DNA of 64,000 bases, from NCBI GenBank assembly GCA_947172415.1, contig OX359200.1, positions 7,138,001-7,202,000 of the forward strand, in the 5' to 3' direction. Position numbers and translations under genes: made by a program. Positions within the stretch are counted from its first letter, which is position 1, and every line of letters begins with the position of its first letter. The DNA is from Chondrosia reniformis (Eukaryota > Porifera > Demospongiae > Chondrillida > Chondrillidae). A model generated the notes under the pieces. The model was not told the origin of the DNA. It was given only the letters and a program-made list of their open reading frames with translations, and ran no database searches. This document shows positions 34,861 through 45,018 of this stretch, piece after piece.

Positions 34861-36744
34861 CTTCGTATGAGATAGGGACCACTAAAGGAATGAAAAGGAT
34901 ATCATGTAAATTGCAAGCATACTAAACAATTGTAGAAACACGTAAATTGCAAGCATACTAAACAATTGTAGAAACACGTAAATTGCAAGCATACTAAACT
35001 GGTAGAAAACACGTAAATTGCAAGCATACTATACAATGGTATAAGCATTACAAGTAAAATATGGCTTTGTTGTACAAGGTAGCATGCACACAGTCGACAT
35101 TATATACTATGCAATGGAAATGATACAATAATTAGACCAGGGACAAGCTAGTTCAAAGTGATAAGTCTAGCTGAAATGAAATCACAAGTCAAATTACCAG
35201 TCACAGCTATAGGGGACACCCGGCTCAATGAGAAGTCAAAGTAAATCTAGGCCTGGGACAACTATAGCTAGTACAATTAGGCCCGGAACAGCTGACAGCT
35301 GGTTCAAAAGGACTAGTAAATATAAACCAGAGAGAGTCGGATCAAAATGACAAAAGATCTAGACTATGTAAAGATGGCCCTATGATGCTAATGGACCAGG
35401 GACAATGAGTACTAAGGAGATCATTAAAAACCAGAGATAGCTGCAAAATGGCATGAAATTAGGCCATGGATCTAATAGCTGCTAAAGAGCTCTTAAAATA
35501 GACCTGTGACAGACAAGGTCAAAATTGGTCAGCTATAGACCAGCCAACCCAAAAAGGACGGTCAAATACATAGGACAGGACAGCCAGCTAACATAACAAA
35601 ATTAGACAACATAGACCAGGGACAACCAGCACAAAGTGACCAGGGACCGCCAACTCATAGTTGTAAATCCATAGATAGACCAGGGCGATCTATATAGCTC
35701 AAAATAGACCAGGGACATCCAGCACAAAGTGACCAGGGACCGCCAATTCATAGTTGTAAATCCATAGATAGACCAGGGCGATCTATATAGCTCAAAATTA
35801 GACCAGGGACATCCAGCACAAATGACAAGTCAAACGTAGATGAAAGTATTGTAGCAGTCCAGAACTGAAATGAGTAGCTAGTCCATGCAAATGTAAAACC
35901 TGCATGTATATAGGAAAATAATATAATACAACAGAATAACGTACATCACATAAACATGGCAAACCTTCAAAAAACACAATATCCAGTGTTTGGTGCAGTC
36001 AGGATTTTACTACCAGCTGAAAGTTGCAAATCCACAAAAATTAGCACATCCATGCAGGTCAAATAAGTTCAAATAGAAGAAAGAAGTAGTCCAAATGATT
36101 GCTACGCCAAATAGGAAGCTTGCAGAACCTGTGGAATGTAAAAAATATGAAGCAACTAAATAATGTACATATCAAAATGTCCAACCTTCAAAAGATTTTA
36201 ATCAGGTTGCTTGGTGTATCCTTCTGGTGTATCTTTCTGTTCTAAAGTTATTTTTGGTTCTGTACATTAATCCACTGTTTACATCCATACATACTGTTGT
36301 TTTCAGTTTTGAAATTTTTTCTCTTGTTACTACCTTGTTACTGCTATGTTGATCATGAATTACATGAAGAAATTATCTTAAATTCAGAAGATGAAATTAA
36401 GTGACGATCCAAAGTTATCCATGCGTGTTTTCTTCCTTTGGCGTTTTTATTTAAGAGTGGAGATAATTTTCTTTTTTCTTGCAATTTTTACTGTTGCTGC
36501 TGGTATTAAGTTGAAGTATATGAATATTCAAAGTCATTCATACATGTTTTCTTCCTTTGGCGTTTTAGGTTAAGAGTTAGGAATTTTCTGTTTTTGGTTG
36601 AGTTTTTTGCAATTTTTACTCTTGCTACTGGCATTACGTTGAAGTATATGAATAATTTGAATAATTTAATTAGTTATTTTACATTCAAAGGATGAAATTA
36701 AGTGACCATTCTTAAGTCATCATGTTTTCTTCTTAAAAGCAAAT

Positions 36745-37182
36745 GCCAATCTTGACGAATTGTTAGAAAATAAAATGCAAAAATGCCAATCTTGATGAAT
36801 TGTTAGAAATGCAATATAATGCCAATCTTGATGAATTGTTAGAAAATGCAATAAAATGCCAATCTTGATGAATTGTTAGAAAATGCAATAAAATGCCAAT
36901 CTTGATGAATTGTTAGAAAATGCAATATAATGCCAATCTTGATGAATTGTTAGAAAATGCAATATAATGCCAATCTTGATGAATTGTTAGAAAATGCAAT
37001 AAAATGCCAATCTTGATGAATTGTTAGAAAATGCAATAAAATGCCAATCTTGATGAATTGTTAGAAAATGCAATATAATGCCAATCTTGATGAATTGTTA
37101 GAAAATGCAATATAATGCCAATCTTGATGAATTGTTAGAAAATGCAATAAAATGCCAATCTTGATGAATTGTTAGAGAATAA
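36745..37182. repeat. 37-bp tandem array, about 12 copies
   Basis: Twelve occurrences of gccaatcttgatgaattgtt, mostly 37 bp apart, differing only in caataaa versus caatata and small indels at the left end. There are no variable spacers, so it is not a CRISPR. The core is shared with the 18-bp array to the right. Confidence 0.95.
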
Positions 37183-37814
37183 ATGGACATTAACAGCTAT
37201 TTCAAAGTAACAAATTTAAATAAAAAAACAGACCAGGGACTGCCAGCTCAGTGGCAAGTCAAAAATGGAACAGGGCAGCCAGTTCAAAATTTCAACTCCA
37301 CAGAAACTTGGACATCCAACTCAGATTAGTTAAAAAGAATACCGAAAAATGCCATGTCAAGGATTGCAGATCTAGAACCTGTAGAATGTAGAAAAATAAT
37401 TTAATACAACTGAATAATGTACATCTAAAAACATGACAAACCTTCAAAAGTTGAGCTCTGATTGCTTGGTGATAGATAAATTTCAGTTCTGAGTCATGAA
37501 GTTAAAATTTGCTTTTGAAGTTAAAATATTTCTCAAGTTAAATTGATTTTTTGGTTCTGAATTTTCTTTACTCTGAACAGTGGCATCCAATCTTTACAGT
37601 AGTTGCTAAGTTTAACGTTTTCATTTAAGTTACAATGTTACACTTAAATTGCACCTGTGGCATTACATTGAACTCAGAATTTTTTAGAATTCAGAAAATG
37701 AAATTAAGTGACCATTCAAAGTCGGCCATATTTATCTTGAAATACAAAATGCCAATCTTGCTAAAAATGTCATCTTGTTGATCAAATGCAATGAAAAATG
37801 CCAACACAACAAAA

Positions 37815-37992
37815 ATGCCAATCTTGTTGAATGCGCCCATCTTGCTGAATGCGCCAATCTTGCTGAATGCGCCAATCTTGCTGAATGCGCCAATCTTGCT
37901 GAATGCGCCAATCTTGCTGAATGCGCCAATCTTGCTGAATGCGCCAATCTTGCTGAATGCGCCAATCTCGCTGAATGCGCCAATCTTGCATG
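37815..37992. repeat. 18-bp tandem array, about 10 copies
   Basis: The unit gccaatcttgctgaatgc repeats without spacers. The multiple-of-three period keeps all six frames open and gives spurious repetitive frames. It shares GCCAATCTTG-TGAAT with the 37-bp array. Confidence 0.95.
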
Positions 37993-38103
37993 CCTTATAC
38001 ACATATTTAAAATACTAACATACATTCAATCACACACAAATATACGCAAAGCCTAATTAAATAATATAAAAACACCAATTTGCAAAATTGCTCTAAAACC
38101 AAT

Positions 38104-38262
38104 GTAAAATGCCTGAACGAGACAACCAAATTCAAGTGTATGCAAATACCTGAACGAGACAACCAAATTCAAGTGTATGCAAATGCCTGAACGAGACAAC
38201 CAAATTCAAGTGTATGCAAATGCCTGAACGAGACAACCAAATTCAAGTGTATGCAAATGCAA
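38104..38262. repeat. 37-bp tandem array, 4 copies
   Basis: Unit gcctgaacgagacaaccaaa... of 37 bp, four nearly exact copies, unrelated in sequence to the 36745 array but of equal period. A 75-bp unit (ttcgagaacaatgagtac) is doubled a little further right at about 38658-38780. Confidence 0.92.
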
Positions 38263-38590
38263 TTGCCAACCTTAAAACGGGCTGCCTAAAACAGGGACTC
38301 CGGTCAGAGCTTCTCTTCGCCGAGTCGGTGGGTACTGGTCCCACGCACTGCTTCCAGACCATCAGCCTCTAGTCTTTGGAGAACAAACGCACAAAGGCGA
38401 GTTTGTAGGGAGGAACAACCCCGGATCCTAGGCCATATTGGAGAAGACCATCCCCGCAGACGAAACCTCAGATCCTTCAGCAGCACATGGTCCCATGACC
38501 GTACTCTAAGCCATGGTAGTCGCACCAAATTCCCGGAGGCTGGCGAACCGTATACTCCGGCGCTGGAACGGAGTGGGGCCCGAAGGCCAA

Positions 38591-40396
38591 AGAATGAAAT
38601 TTGCTAGGGTCTATTTATAATAAACGTATTTCTTTCGAACGATCTTCTGGTGGCAAGTTCGAGAACAATGAGTACATGTAGTACATCTATTCAGCTATTC
38701 AGCAGAGCAGGATTTCTGCTGTCGAGTTCGAGAACAATGAGTACGTGTAGTACATCCATTCAGCTATTCAGCAAAGAATAGTCAAAACAGCTCAGCAAAA
38801 CCTTCCTCAATAGAAAGAGCATCTTCAGGCGAAGTCACTGCAGCTCAACCTCAACTTCGAATTCTCTATAGACTCATCGTCTTCAAATTGATTCTTATTC
38901 CTTTTTGGGTGTAGAGAAGTTGACATGATGGCCACGGCAACATGGCACAGCTTTATGAGATTGAAACTTGTAAGTTTTACAAGCGGCCATAAGTTTGTAG
39001 TTGTACTGTAATTTATAAAGATAAAACTCTATAGTTTAAGTCTAATATCATTTGAATTTCCAAGTGCCTATATGTTAGTATGTTGTCTGTATGTGTATTT
39101 TATGTGTATGACTGGAAACACTTGATTAATCATGCACATTTCAGGCGCTTAATTTTACCAAAAATGGCAGCAGGTTGTTGTTTAGGTGTTGCCATGGTTA
39201 TTTATACTTCTTATATAGGCAGAATGATTCGGACATATACATACATATAGTCAGACTAGAACCATTTGAATTGTCTCTATCACTCAAGGCCTATGAAAGT
39301 ACATGTATACGGCCATATATGGGATCATGCTACTATATATATTTTAATTTTATGCTGATCCCAAAATCCCAAAAGTGTACATACAGTTTGACAGTATCTA
39401 TTTGGTATCTGGCTGTTCCTGTTCAGAGTAGCTAACTGTATGGATGACCACACCATGCCAAATTGGGCTGAAATAGTATTACATGCATATGTACATATGT
39501 ATGAGGAGTTTTTGAAATTTGAATTCAGATAGACAATTAGACATGCATGATATAGGACATGTCTGTTTGTATTCTTTTGTGACATGAATGACCCTTTCAG
39601 CTAAATATATAATTGAGCTTGTCTACACTGTTAAAATTGAGAGACGATCACACCTGTCAGTATAACTTATTTTGGCAAAAGTACATCTAGATGAGAAAGT
39701 CCCACTTTATTTTTAACAGACAGTGATTAGAGAACTTGGCTAGAATGTTCTAGTTGAGATTGTTAATGTTTTGGGACAATAACAAGAGAGCTGTATAGCA
39801 GGGTCATGAACATTTAGCTCAAAACAACTCGTGCAAAAAGCAATCCAATTACAGCTCATTTATTGCCATATATGGCAATAGTTTGCTTCCATTCTGCCTA
39901 AGAATTCATTAGTGCAGATGTAGCCTGTTTTGTATTTTTTCACACCCAGTGTTTCAAATGCCTTACATTGTGCCACTTGGCATGCAACTCAAAGAAGATT
40001 AAATTTAGAGAACAAATTTTAAAACTTTCTTTTAGCATTTGATGGCTGATTCACTCACTCTCACTTAAATTCATTCACTCGAGTGTGTTGAGTAAATTTA
40101 AAGTTATTAGTAAGCTGTATCTAATTTGACATTGGATCTGTCAATTTAATTGCTATTTTTTCATTGGGCATTGAAAATTCTAAAGTTTTAATGTAGCTAA
40201 TTAAATTAATGCCACAATCTAGGCAGAGAAAAAGACACAGTGAATCAATGTCAGCATGATCAAATGTGAGAGACATGTTGTTCTTGTTGTTCACTTGTTA
40301 TTCTGCCAGTAGCACCAGCTGAATCATACAGGTACACAAAGTAGAAGGGAAATCCCCTAGCCTCTGATAAACTTATCGGATTCCATGACACAATCA
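38591..40396. other. Gene-poor stretch left of the Fn3 exons
   Basis: Apart from the 75-bp direct repeat at about 38658-38780, nothing was recognised here: no exon with homology, no clear transposon ends. Confidence 0.45.
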
Positions 40397-40774
40397 CTAA
40401 AGTTTAACCTTTTGAACTATAATACCAGACACACTCCCTAATGGACCTGAAAAAAAGAAAATAACAGATATAATTTGTAAAATTCATATTCATAATACAC
40501 ATACAAATTAACTTGGAGATACGTACATTTGTTTAATACATTTTGTCAAGTTTGTTCACTAAATCAATTTGATATATATATATACATACGTATATTCAAG
40601 CTGTATATCACATATTACACGAAATATGTACAAAGATGCATGTACAATATACTCACTAAGTTCTTCTGAAAAGAATACTTTTTCCATTCCTTCAGTTCCA
40701 AAACCCACACTAGTCTCAGCCTTATAATTAACATTCACAATAAAAGGAACTCCAGGTTCTAGTAATGTACGGCT
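40397..40774 (-). pseudogene. Orphan 3' exons encoding the end of an Fn3-like domain
   Basis: Two minus-strand blocks, 40774-40657 and 40446-40397, have correct acceptor and donor sites and a continuous frame. The first reads LLEPGVPFIVNVNYKAETSVGFG and following, the pattern of the last strands of an Fn3 domain. The second ends in VQKVKL and a stop. No matching 5' exon was found before the Asp-box gene 2 stop at 40963, and gene 1 has no such exons. They may be the tail of a gene interrupted by the Asp-box duplication or an alternative 3' end of that gene. Confidence 0.5.
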
Positions 40775-40962
40775 CTATAATGATATTCATAGACTAGGTA
40801 GCAGACTTATCACATGTTTCTCACACATGCTTATTACCAAATTTGGCAATTCACAATAAAAACTTTTATTAAAACATAAATACATTTTAATGAGTCAAAG
40901 GTATTTATCAAGACAAAAATGATTTTACTACATTTCGTAAATTAATAAAAAAAGTTCAAAGT

Positions 40963-42917
40963 TCATTTCCCCTTGATCCAATCTTCCATAAACTTGACAT
41001 ACTTGATAGTCTCCCTGTTGTAGGTGTAAGTCACGTGGATGTACCCGTCAGAGGTCTGAAGGATGCAGGGATAGCTGTACTCTGGTCCAGAGCCTGTCTC
41101 AAGGTCACGATAATGTGGCCACGTCTTGCCACCATCCTCGGAGAGAGATATTCTAATTGGGTGGCGATCGTGTGTGGTAGGGTTATATACTAGAACTACA
41201 TGTTGGTTCATAAGGACACGAGCCTGTATTGCAGCATCGTTGTTTGGGAACTTTGTTGGCTCAGGTTTGGACCAGGTACCTCCATCGTCACTGGAGACAG
41301 CTTGGTAGATGTGCTCTGCTCTCTTGTCCCTAAAGAAGCTCATCAATGTCCTGTTGTTCGGTAGAGGTCTGACTACTGATGGCTGGACTAGATAATTACT
41401 TCCTTTCATCTCATATTCTTCCCATGAAAGGCCATTTGCAGTGATTTGTACAGCACTATACTGATTCTGAATGTCCTTCACTACACATTTAGCATGGAAA
41501 ACAAGCTTATTACTCCTGGACCATAATTATTATACGTACATAATAAAAGTAAAAATGTATAATATATACCAGCTGCTCACGTACATATACAGATTTGTGT
41601 ACTTCTGTCCATTAGTTGAATTATTAATCATTTATTATTTATAGGTCAATATTGCTGTCCATTAGTTGAATTATTAATCATTTATTAGTTATAGGTCAAC
41701 AGTGCTGTCCATTAGTTGAATTATTAATCATTTATTATTTATAGGTCAACATTGCTGTCCATTAGTTGAATTATTAATCATTTATTATTTATAGGTCAAC
41801 ATTTCTGTCCATTAATTGAATTATTAATCATTTATTAGTTTATCTATTTATAGGTCAACATTGTTGTCCATTAGCCGCATTGCAGTGGTATTGTCTACAC
41901 AGTTGTATGGTAACCATTGAAATATCAAAACTAAGGCTATATGGCTTAGTGAAGGTGAAAATTGGATTTAGACAATAAACAATTTATTCTACTGTATAGT
42001 GGGAAAATTTGGCGGGCAATATATTTGGCCAAATTTTCCCACTATACGGTATGCTGGATTAATACAAAGTCCCAATAGATAAGTGAATACATTAGGTATA
42101 CATGCACTCATTACATACAGGAGTAATACATTGGAAGAATCCAATCTCCATTTAGGGTAAGCAATATTCTGTTGCGATCGTATGAGCCATCTTTATGAAA
42201 CATTTCCCATGGCAATGACCACTTGTTACCCAAATCAGTAGAATTTAGGGTCCATATTGTAGCTTTATACTCTGGCAAGTGTATTCCATCCGTTACACTG
42301 GTTGGCTGTTGAGTGTGATAGAGATGAAGCATTTTGCCTTTAGCATCATAAAATAAAACTGGATTCTGATTGGAGTAGTCTTTCCTCTGTGAAAGGACTG
42401 CAGCTCTACTCCACTGGTCCGTTCCATTGGGAAGACGAGAGAGGACAATGGCGACATCACTCTCCCCCTCTGCAGTTCCACTGAACCAGGCCAAGACCAG
42501 GTCTCCATTGGGAAGCAGCTCAATGAAGGAGGCGTGGTTGCTCTTAAAGGGAGGGATCATATAGGCTTCATACCTCCCATCTCCAGTTGGCCTCACTTTG
42601 CCTAGAAACCAAAAGGGGGATTACCATAGTACATGAGATGCAGTAGAAGAGGAGGAAAGGTTTTACTTGTAACATTAACTATATATACCACATACACTTA
42701 AATCATATATCCATAAGACATTATATTGTACAAGTCTTTATATTGTTTCATCATATTTATAGCATTCTGTATACAGTGTATGTACATCTGTACCATCATA
42801 TGTTTCATCTGGTTCCACACTTCCATTTTCTGACAGTTTTATCTGCGATGCAGCTATGGTAGCTTCAAAGAGGTTTAAAATGAGCAACAAGTACAAACAG
42901 CCACACCCATGAGCCAT
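40963..42917 (-). CDS. Secreted Asp-box (BNR, sialidase-like) protein, copy 2
   Basis: Three exons with the same structure as copy 1: 42917-42794, 42601-42119, 41480-40963, giving 374 residues. Exons 1 and 2 have identical lengths (124 and 483 bp) in both genes. Signal peptide, Asp boxes (SSDDGGTWSKP, SEDGGKTWP, NSTDLGNKW) and C-terminus EDWIKGK are the same. Identity is patchy: exon 1, intron 1, the first two-thirds of exon 2 and the last three-quarters of exon 3 are almost identical, whereas the end of exon 2 and start of exon 3 differ clearly. This points to tandem duplication followed by gene conversion. The F/YRIP Arg is again replaced (YMIPPF). A 49-bp minisatellite sits in intron 2. 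Confidence 0.88.
41593..41872. repeat. 49-bp minisatellite in Asp-box gene 2 intron 2
   Basis: About five copies of tgctgtccattagttgaatt... with ataggtcaac at the end of each unit. It is absent from the corresponding intron of copy 1, which is much shorter. Confidence 0.9.
41994..42048. mobile_element. Short perfect hairpin (MITE remnant)
   Basis: Arms of about 19-20 bp (gtatagtgggaaaatttgg and its complement) are separated by about 15 bases containing ggcgggc. It is probably a miniature inverted-repeat element. The stem includes TTTGGCGGG, an E2F-like word, judged incidental. Confidence 0.6.
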
Positions 42918-43260
42918 ATTTAATGATATTCATAGTGGGGATGTCCCTGCTTGTTAAACAGACATTATGTGCATGACAGCTCAAGCATTCAAAAACTCTA
43001 ATTTCATTAGCTTTCAGTTTGTTTTTCAGTATATAATAATTTATACAGTAGCTATACCTGACAAAAGAACACGTATATATATACCTCTGTGTGTATATAT
43101 AGGATACAGTTATATAAAATTACAGCCATATGTATAAACATATGTATGTTCGATGACAAACAGCAAAAACCCTTATTATCATCACAGACGATATAGCAAA
43201 CACTTTTTAGGTAAAAACAAAACAAACATGCAAGGTGATTTAAATATTACAGTTTAGTTT
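42918..43260. other. Spacer between membrane mucin and Asp-box gene 2
   Basis: This is the promoter region of Asp-box gene 2 on the minus strand. The first 90 bp match the region upstream of copy 1. No exon was seen. Confidence 0.5.
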
Positions 43261-45018
43261 CTAATCCTCTACATCTGACTCCGAATCATCATTGGGAGCC
43301 ATATTCTTGAGGAGGGTGTACCCTGGGGCTAGAGAGGATGTTGTCAGCCTTTTAGACTTCTTCTTCTGCCTGCAGAAGCAACATATGGCAGCACAAGACA
43401 CTACAACTAGGCATACACAGGCAAGGATTGGAGCACCAATTGCTACGGCCACAATGATTACTTCAAGGTGGTTGGCAGGTGCCTTAGTTGTAGGAGATGA
43501 TGTTGGGGGAATGTTGCTTTTGCTGGTTTCTGTGGTAGAGATGGGAACTGTAGAACCTTTAGTTAAAGGCTTCGAGGTAGTTGTACCTTTAGTTGAAGAA
43601 CCGGTAGGTGAACTTGCCTTAGCTGAAGAACTGGGAGCTAGTTGAGTTGAAGAACCGGTAGGTGAACTTGCCTTAGTTGAAGAACTGGGAGCTAGTTGAC
43701 TTGAAGCAGTGGGAGTTGGTTGACTTGAAGAACCAGGAGTTGAACTTGCCTTAGCTGAAGAACTGGGAGTTGGTTGACTTGAAGCAGTGGGAGTTGGTTG
43801 ACTTGAAGAACCAAGAGTTGAACTAGTCTTAGCTGAAGCAGTGGTAGTTGGTTGACTTGAAGAACCAAGAGTTGAACTAGTCTTAGCTGAAGCAGTGGTA
43901 GTTGGTTGACTTGAAGCAGTGGTAGTTGGTTGACTTGAAGCAGTGGGAGTTGGTTGACTTGAAGAACCAGGAGTTGAACTTGCCTTAGCTGAAGAACTGG
44001 GAGTTGGTTGACTTGAAGCAGTGGGAGTTGGTTGACTTGAAGAACCAAGAGTTGAACTAGTCTTAGCTGAAGCAGTGGTAGTTGGTTGACTTGAAGCAGT
44101 GGTAGTTGGTTGACTTGAAGCAGTGGGAGTTGGTTGACTTGAAGAACCAAGAGTTGAACTTGCCTTAGCTGAAAAACTGGGAGTTGGTTGACTTGAAGCA
44201 GTGGGAGTTGGTTGACTTGAAGAACCAAGGGTTGAACTTGTGTTAGTTGAAGCAGTGGGAGTTGGTTGACTTGAAGAACTGGTAGCTGTGGAAGGACCCA
44301 TGGTGGGAGAAGACTTCCCAAGTCTAAGAAGGTTGTTGGGTTCAGAGCTGGAGACAGCTGTCTGTACAGGTCCACTAGGTCGATCACTCAGGGAGGAACA
44401 GTGATTAGATTCAGGCAGGCAGGAGCCATTAATATGAGTGATGTTCATGTCAGGTTTTCCTCTATGACTCCCCGACACAGAGCATCCTGGAGCATTGTAC
44501 CATATTGCCTGATAGAACACGGTCTTGTTGTGAGCGTCCAACGTAAAAACCTGGGTCGCAGTGCGCTTTCCGTCTTCCGAAACATCAAAGAGAGTACATT
44601 CGCCCAATGCGAACGACTTGTAATCCACCTGCAGATTTTCGGCACAACGATCATCACTTCCAATTACTTTTCTTCGAATGACAAATGGGCCGTTAGTTCT
44701 ACGACTCGGGTACCCAAGTCGATAGAATCCATTCGCCTGGCACAGAATTTGGGATTCGGGAAAACGTCTGTAAATTGTACAATTCGAGGTAGTGCCATTA
44801 TCAAAGTAGACGTAAGCGTAACATTTTTCGTTTCTACAGCAAGCAATAACACAGTCCTCAAATGCAGCTTCTGGGTAAGCGTTAATTCTGTAGAAAGGTC
44901 CACCGGGTTTCTCGATGACGTTATACGGGTGATAACTTCCATCCATACAAGTGACACCGCCTTCAGCAACAACTTGTGAAGCGACCACAAGAGATACTAG
45001 AAAAATAACAACATCCAT
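43261..45018 (-). CDS. Intronless membrane mucin with PAN/apple-like N-terminal domain
   Basis: A single 585-codon frame. Residues 1-18 form a signal peptide. About 24-105 is a Cys-rich domain resembling PAN/apple (AAFEDCVIACCRNEKCYAYVYF). About 110-215 is a second Cys-containing region with N-glycosylation sites. About 220-505 is a Ser/Thr/Pro-rich tandem repeat region (SSSQPTPTA, SSQPTTTA, SAKTSSTLG units), a mucin-type O-glycosylation target. Near 520-550 is one TM helix (VIIVAVAIGAPILACVCLVV) followed by Cys and a basic stop-transfer. The tail is acidic at the end and contains GYTLL, a YxxL-type sorting motif. It lies upstream of two sialidase-like genes on the same strand, so a surface-glycan role is tempting but unproven. 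The antisense frame through the repeats is a shadow. Confidence 0.85.
   Translation of the reverse strand: MDVVIFLVSLVVASQVVAEGGVTCMDGSYHPYNVIEKPGGPFYRINAYPEAAFEDCVIACCRNEKCYAYVYFDNGTTSNCTIYRRFPESQILCQANGFYRLGYPSRRTNGPFVIRRKVIGSDDRCAENLQVDYKSFALGECTLFDVSEDGKRTATQVFTLDAHNKTVFYQAIWYNAPGCSVSGSHRGKPDMNITHINGSCLPESNHCSSLSDRPSGPVQTAVSSSEPNNLLRLGKSSPTMGPSTATSSSSQPTPTASTNTSSTLGSSSQPTPTASSQPTPSFSAKASSTLGSSSQPTPTASSQPTTTASSQPTTTASAKTSSTLGSSSQPTPTASSQPTPSSSAKASSTPGSSSQPTPTASSQPTTTASSQPTTTASAKTSSTLGSSSQPTTTASAKTSSTLGSSSQPTPTASSQPTPSSSAKASSTPGSSSQPTPTASSQLAPSSSTKASSPTGSSTQLAPSSSAKASSPTGSSTKGTTTSKPLTKGSTVPISTTETSKSNIPPTSSPTTKAPANHLEVIIVAVAIGAPILACVCLVVVSCAAICCFCRQKKKSKRLTTSSLAPGYTLLKNMAPNDDSESDVED
43600..44300 (-). 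repeat. Coding tandem repeat of mucin domain
   Basis: Imperfect units of 27 bp and higher-order blocks (agttggttgacttgaagcag on the plus strand) repeat more than twenty times. All unit lengths preserve frame. Copy-number polymorphism between individuals is expected. Confidence 0.9.

Larger units (their letters stand above)
34861..38590. repeat. Complex satellite-like region between the two Asp-box genes
   Basis: Nested repeats fill this stretch. They are a 36-bp unit (acgtaaattgcaagcatact) about four times at 34906-35040; a degenerate accaggga-based unit of about 45 bp through 35130-35830, with a 110-bp exact double at 35610-35820; a module with nnacatgncaaaccttcaaaa three times (35950, 36180, 37430); and two 150-bp copies of a ttttcttcctttggcgtttt segment at 36420-36650. 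These are followed by the 37-bp and 18-bp arrays listed separately. No protein-coding exon was seen. Confidence 0.75.

Noticed and set aside
36745-38262. CRISPR-like regular repeats (37 bp, 18 bp)
   Set aside because: Units are head-to-tail with no variable spacers, in a genome with spliced animal genes, so they are ordinary satellites.
43692-44387. 231-codon Gln/Leu/Pro/Val repeat frame within the mucin gene
   Set aside because: Frame-shifted shadow of the mucin repeats. No homology, signal or splice support.
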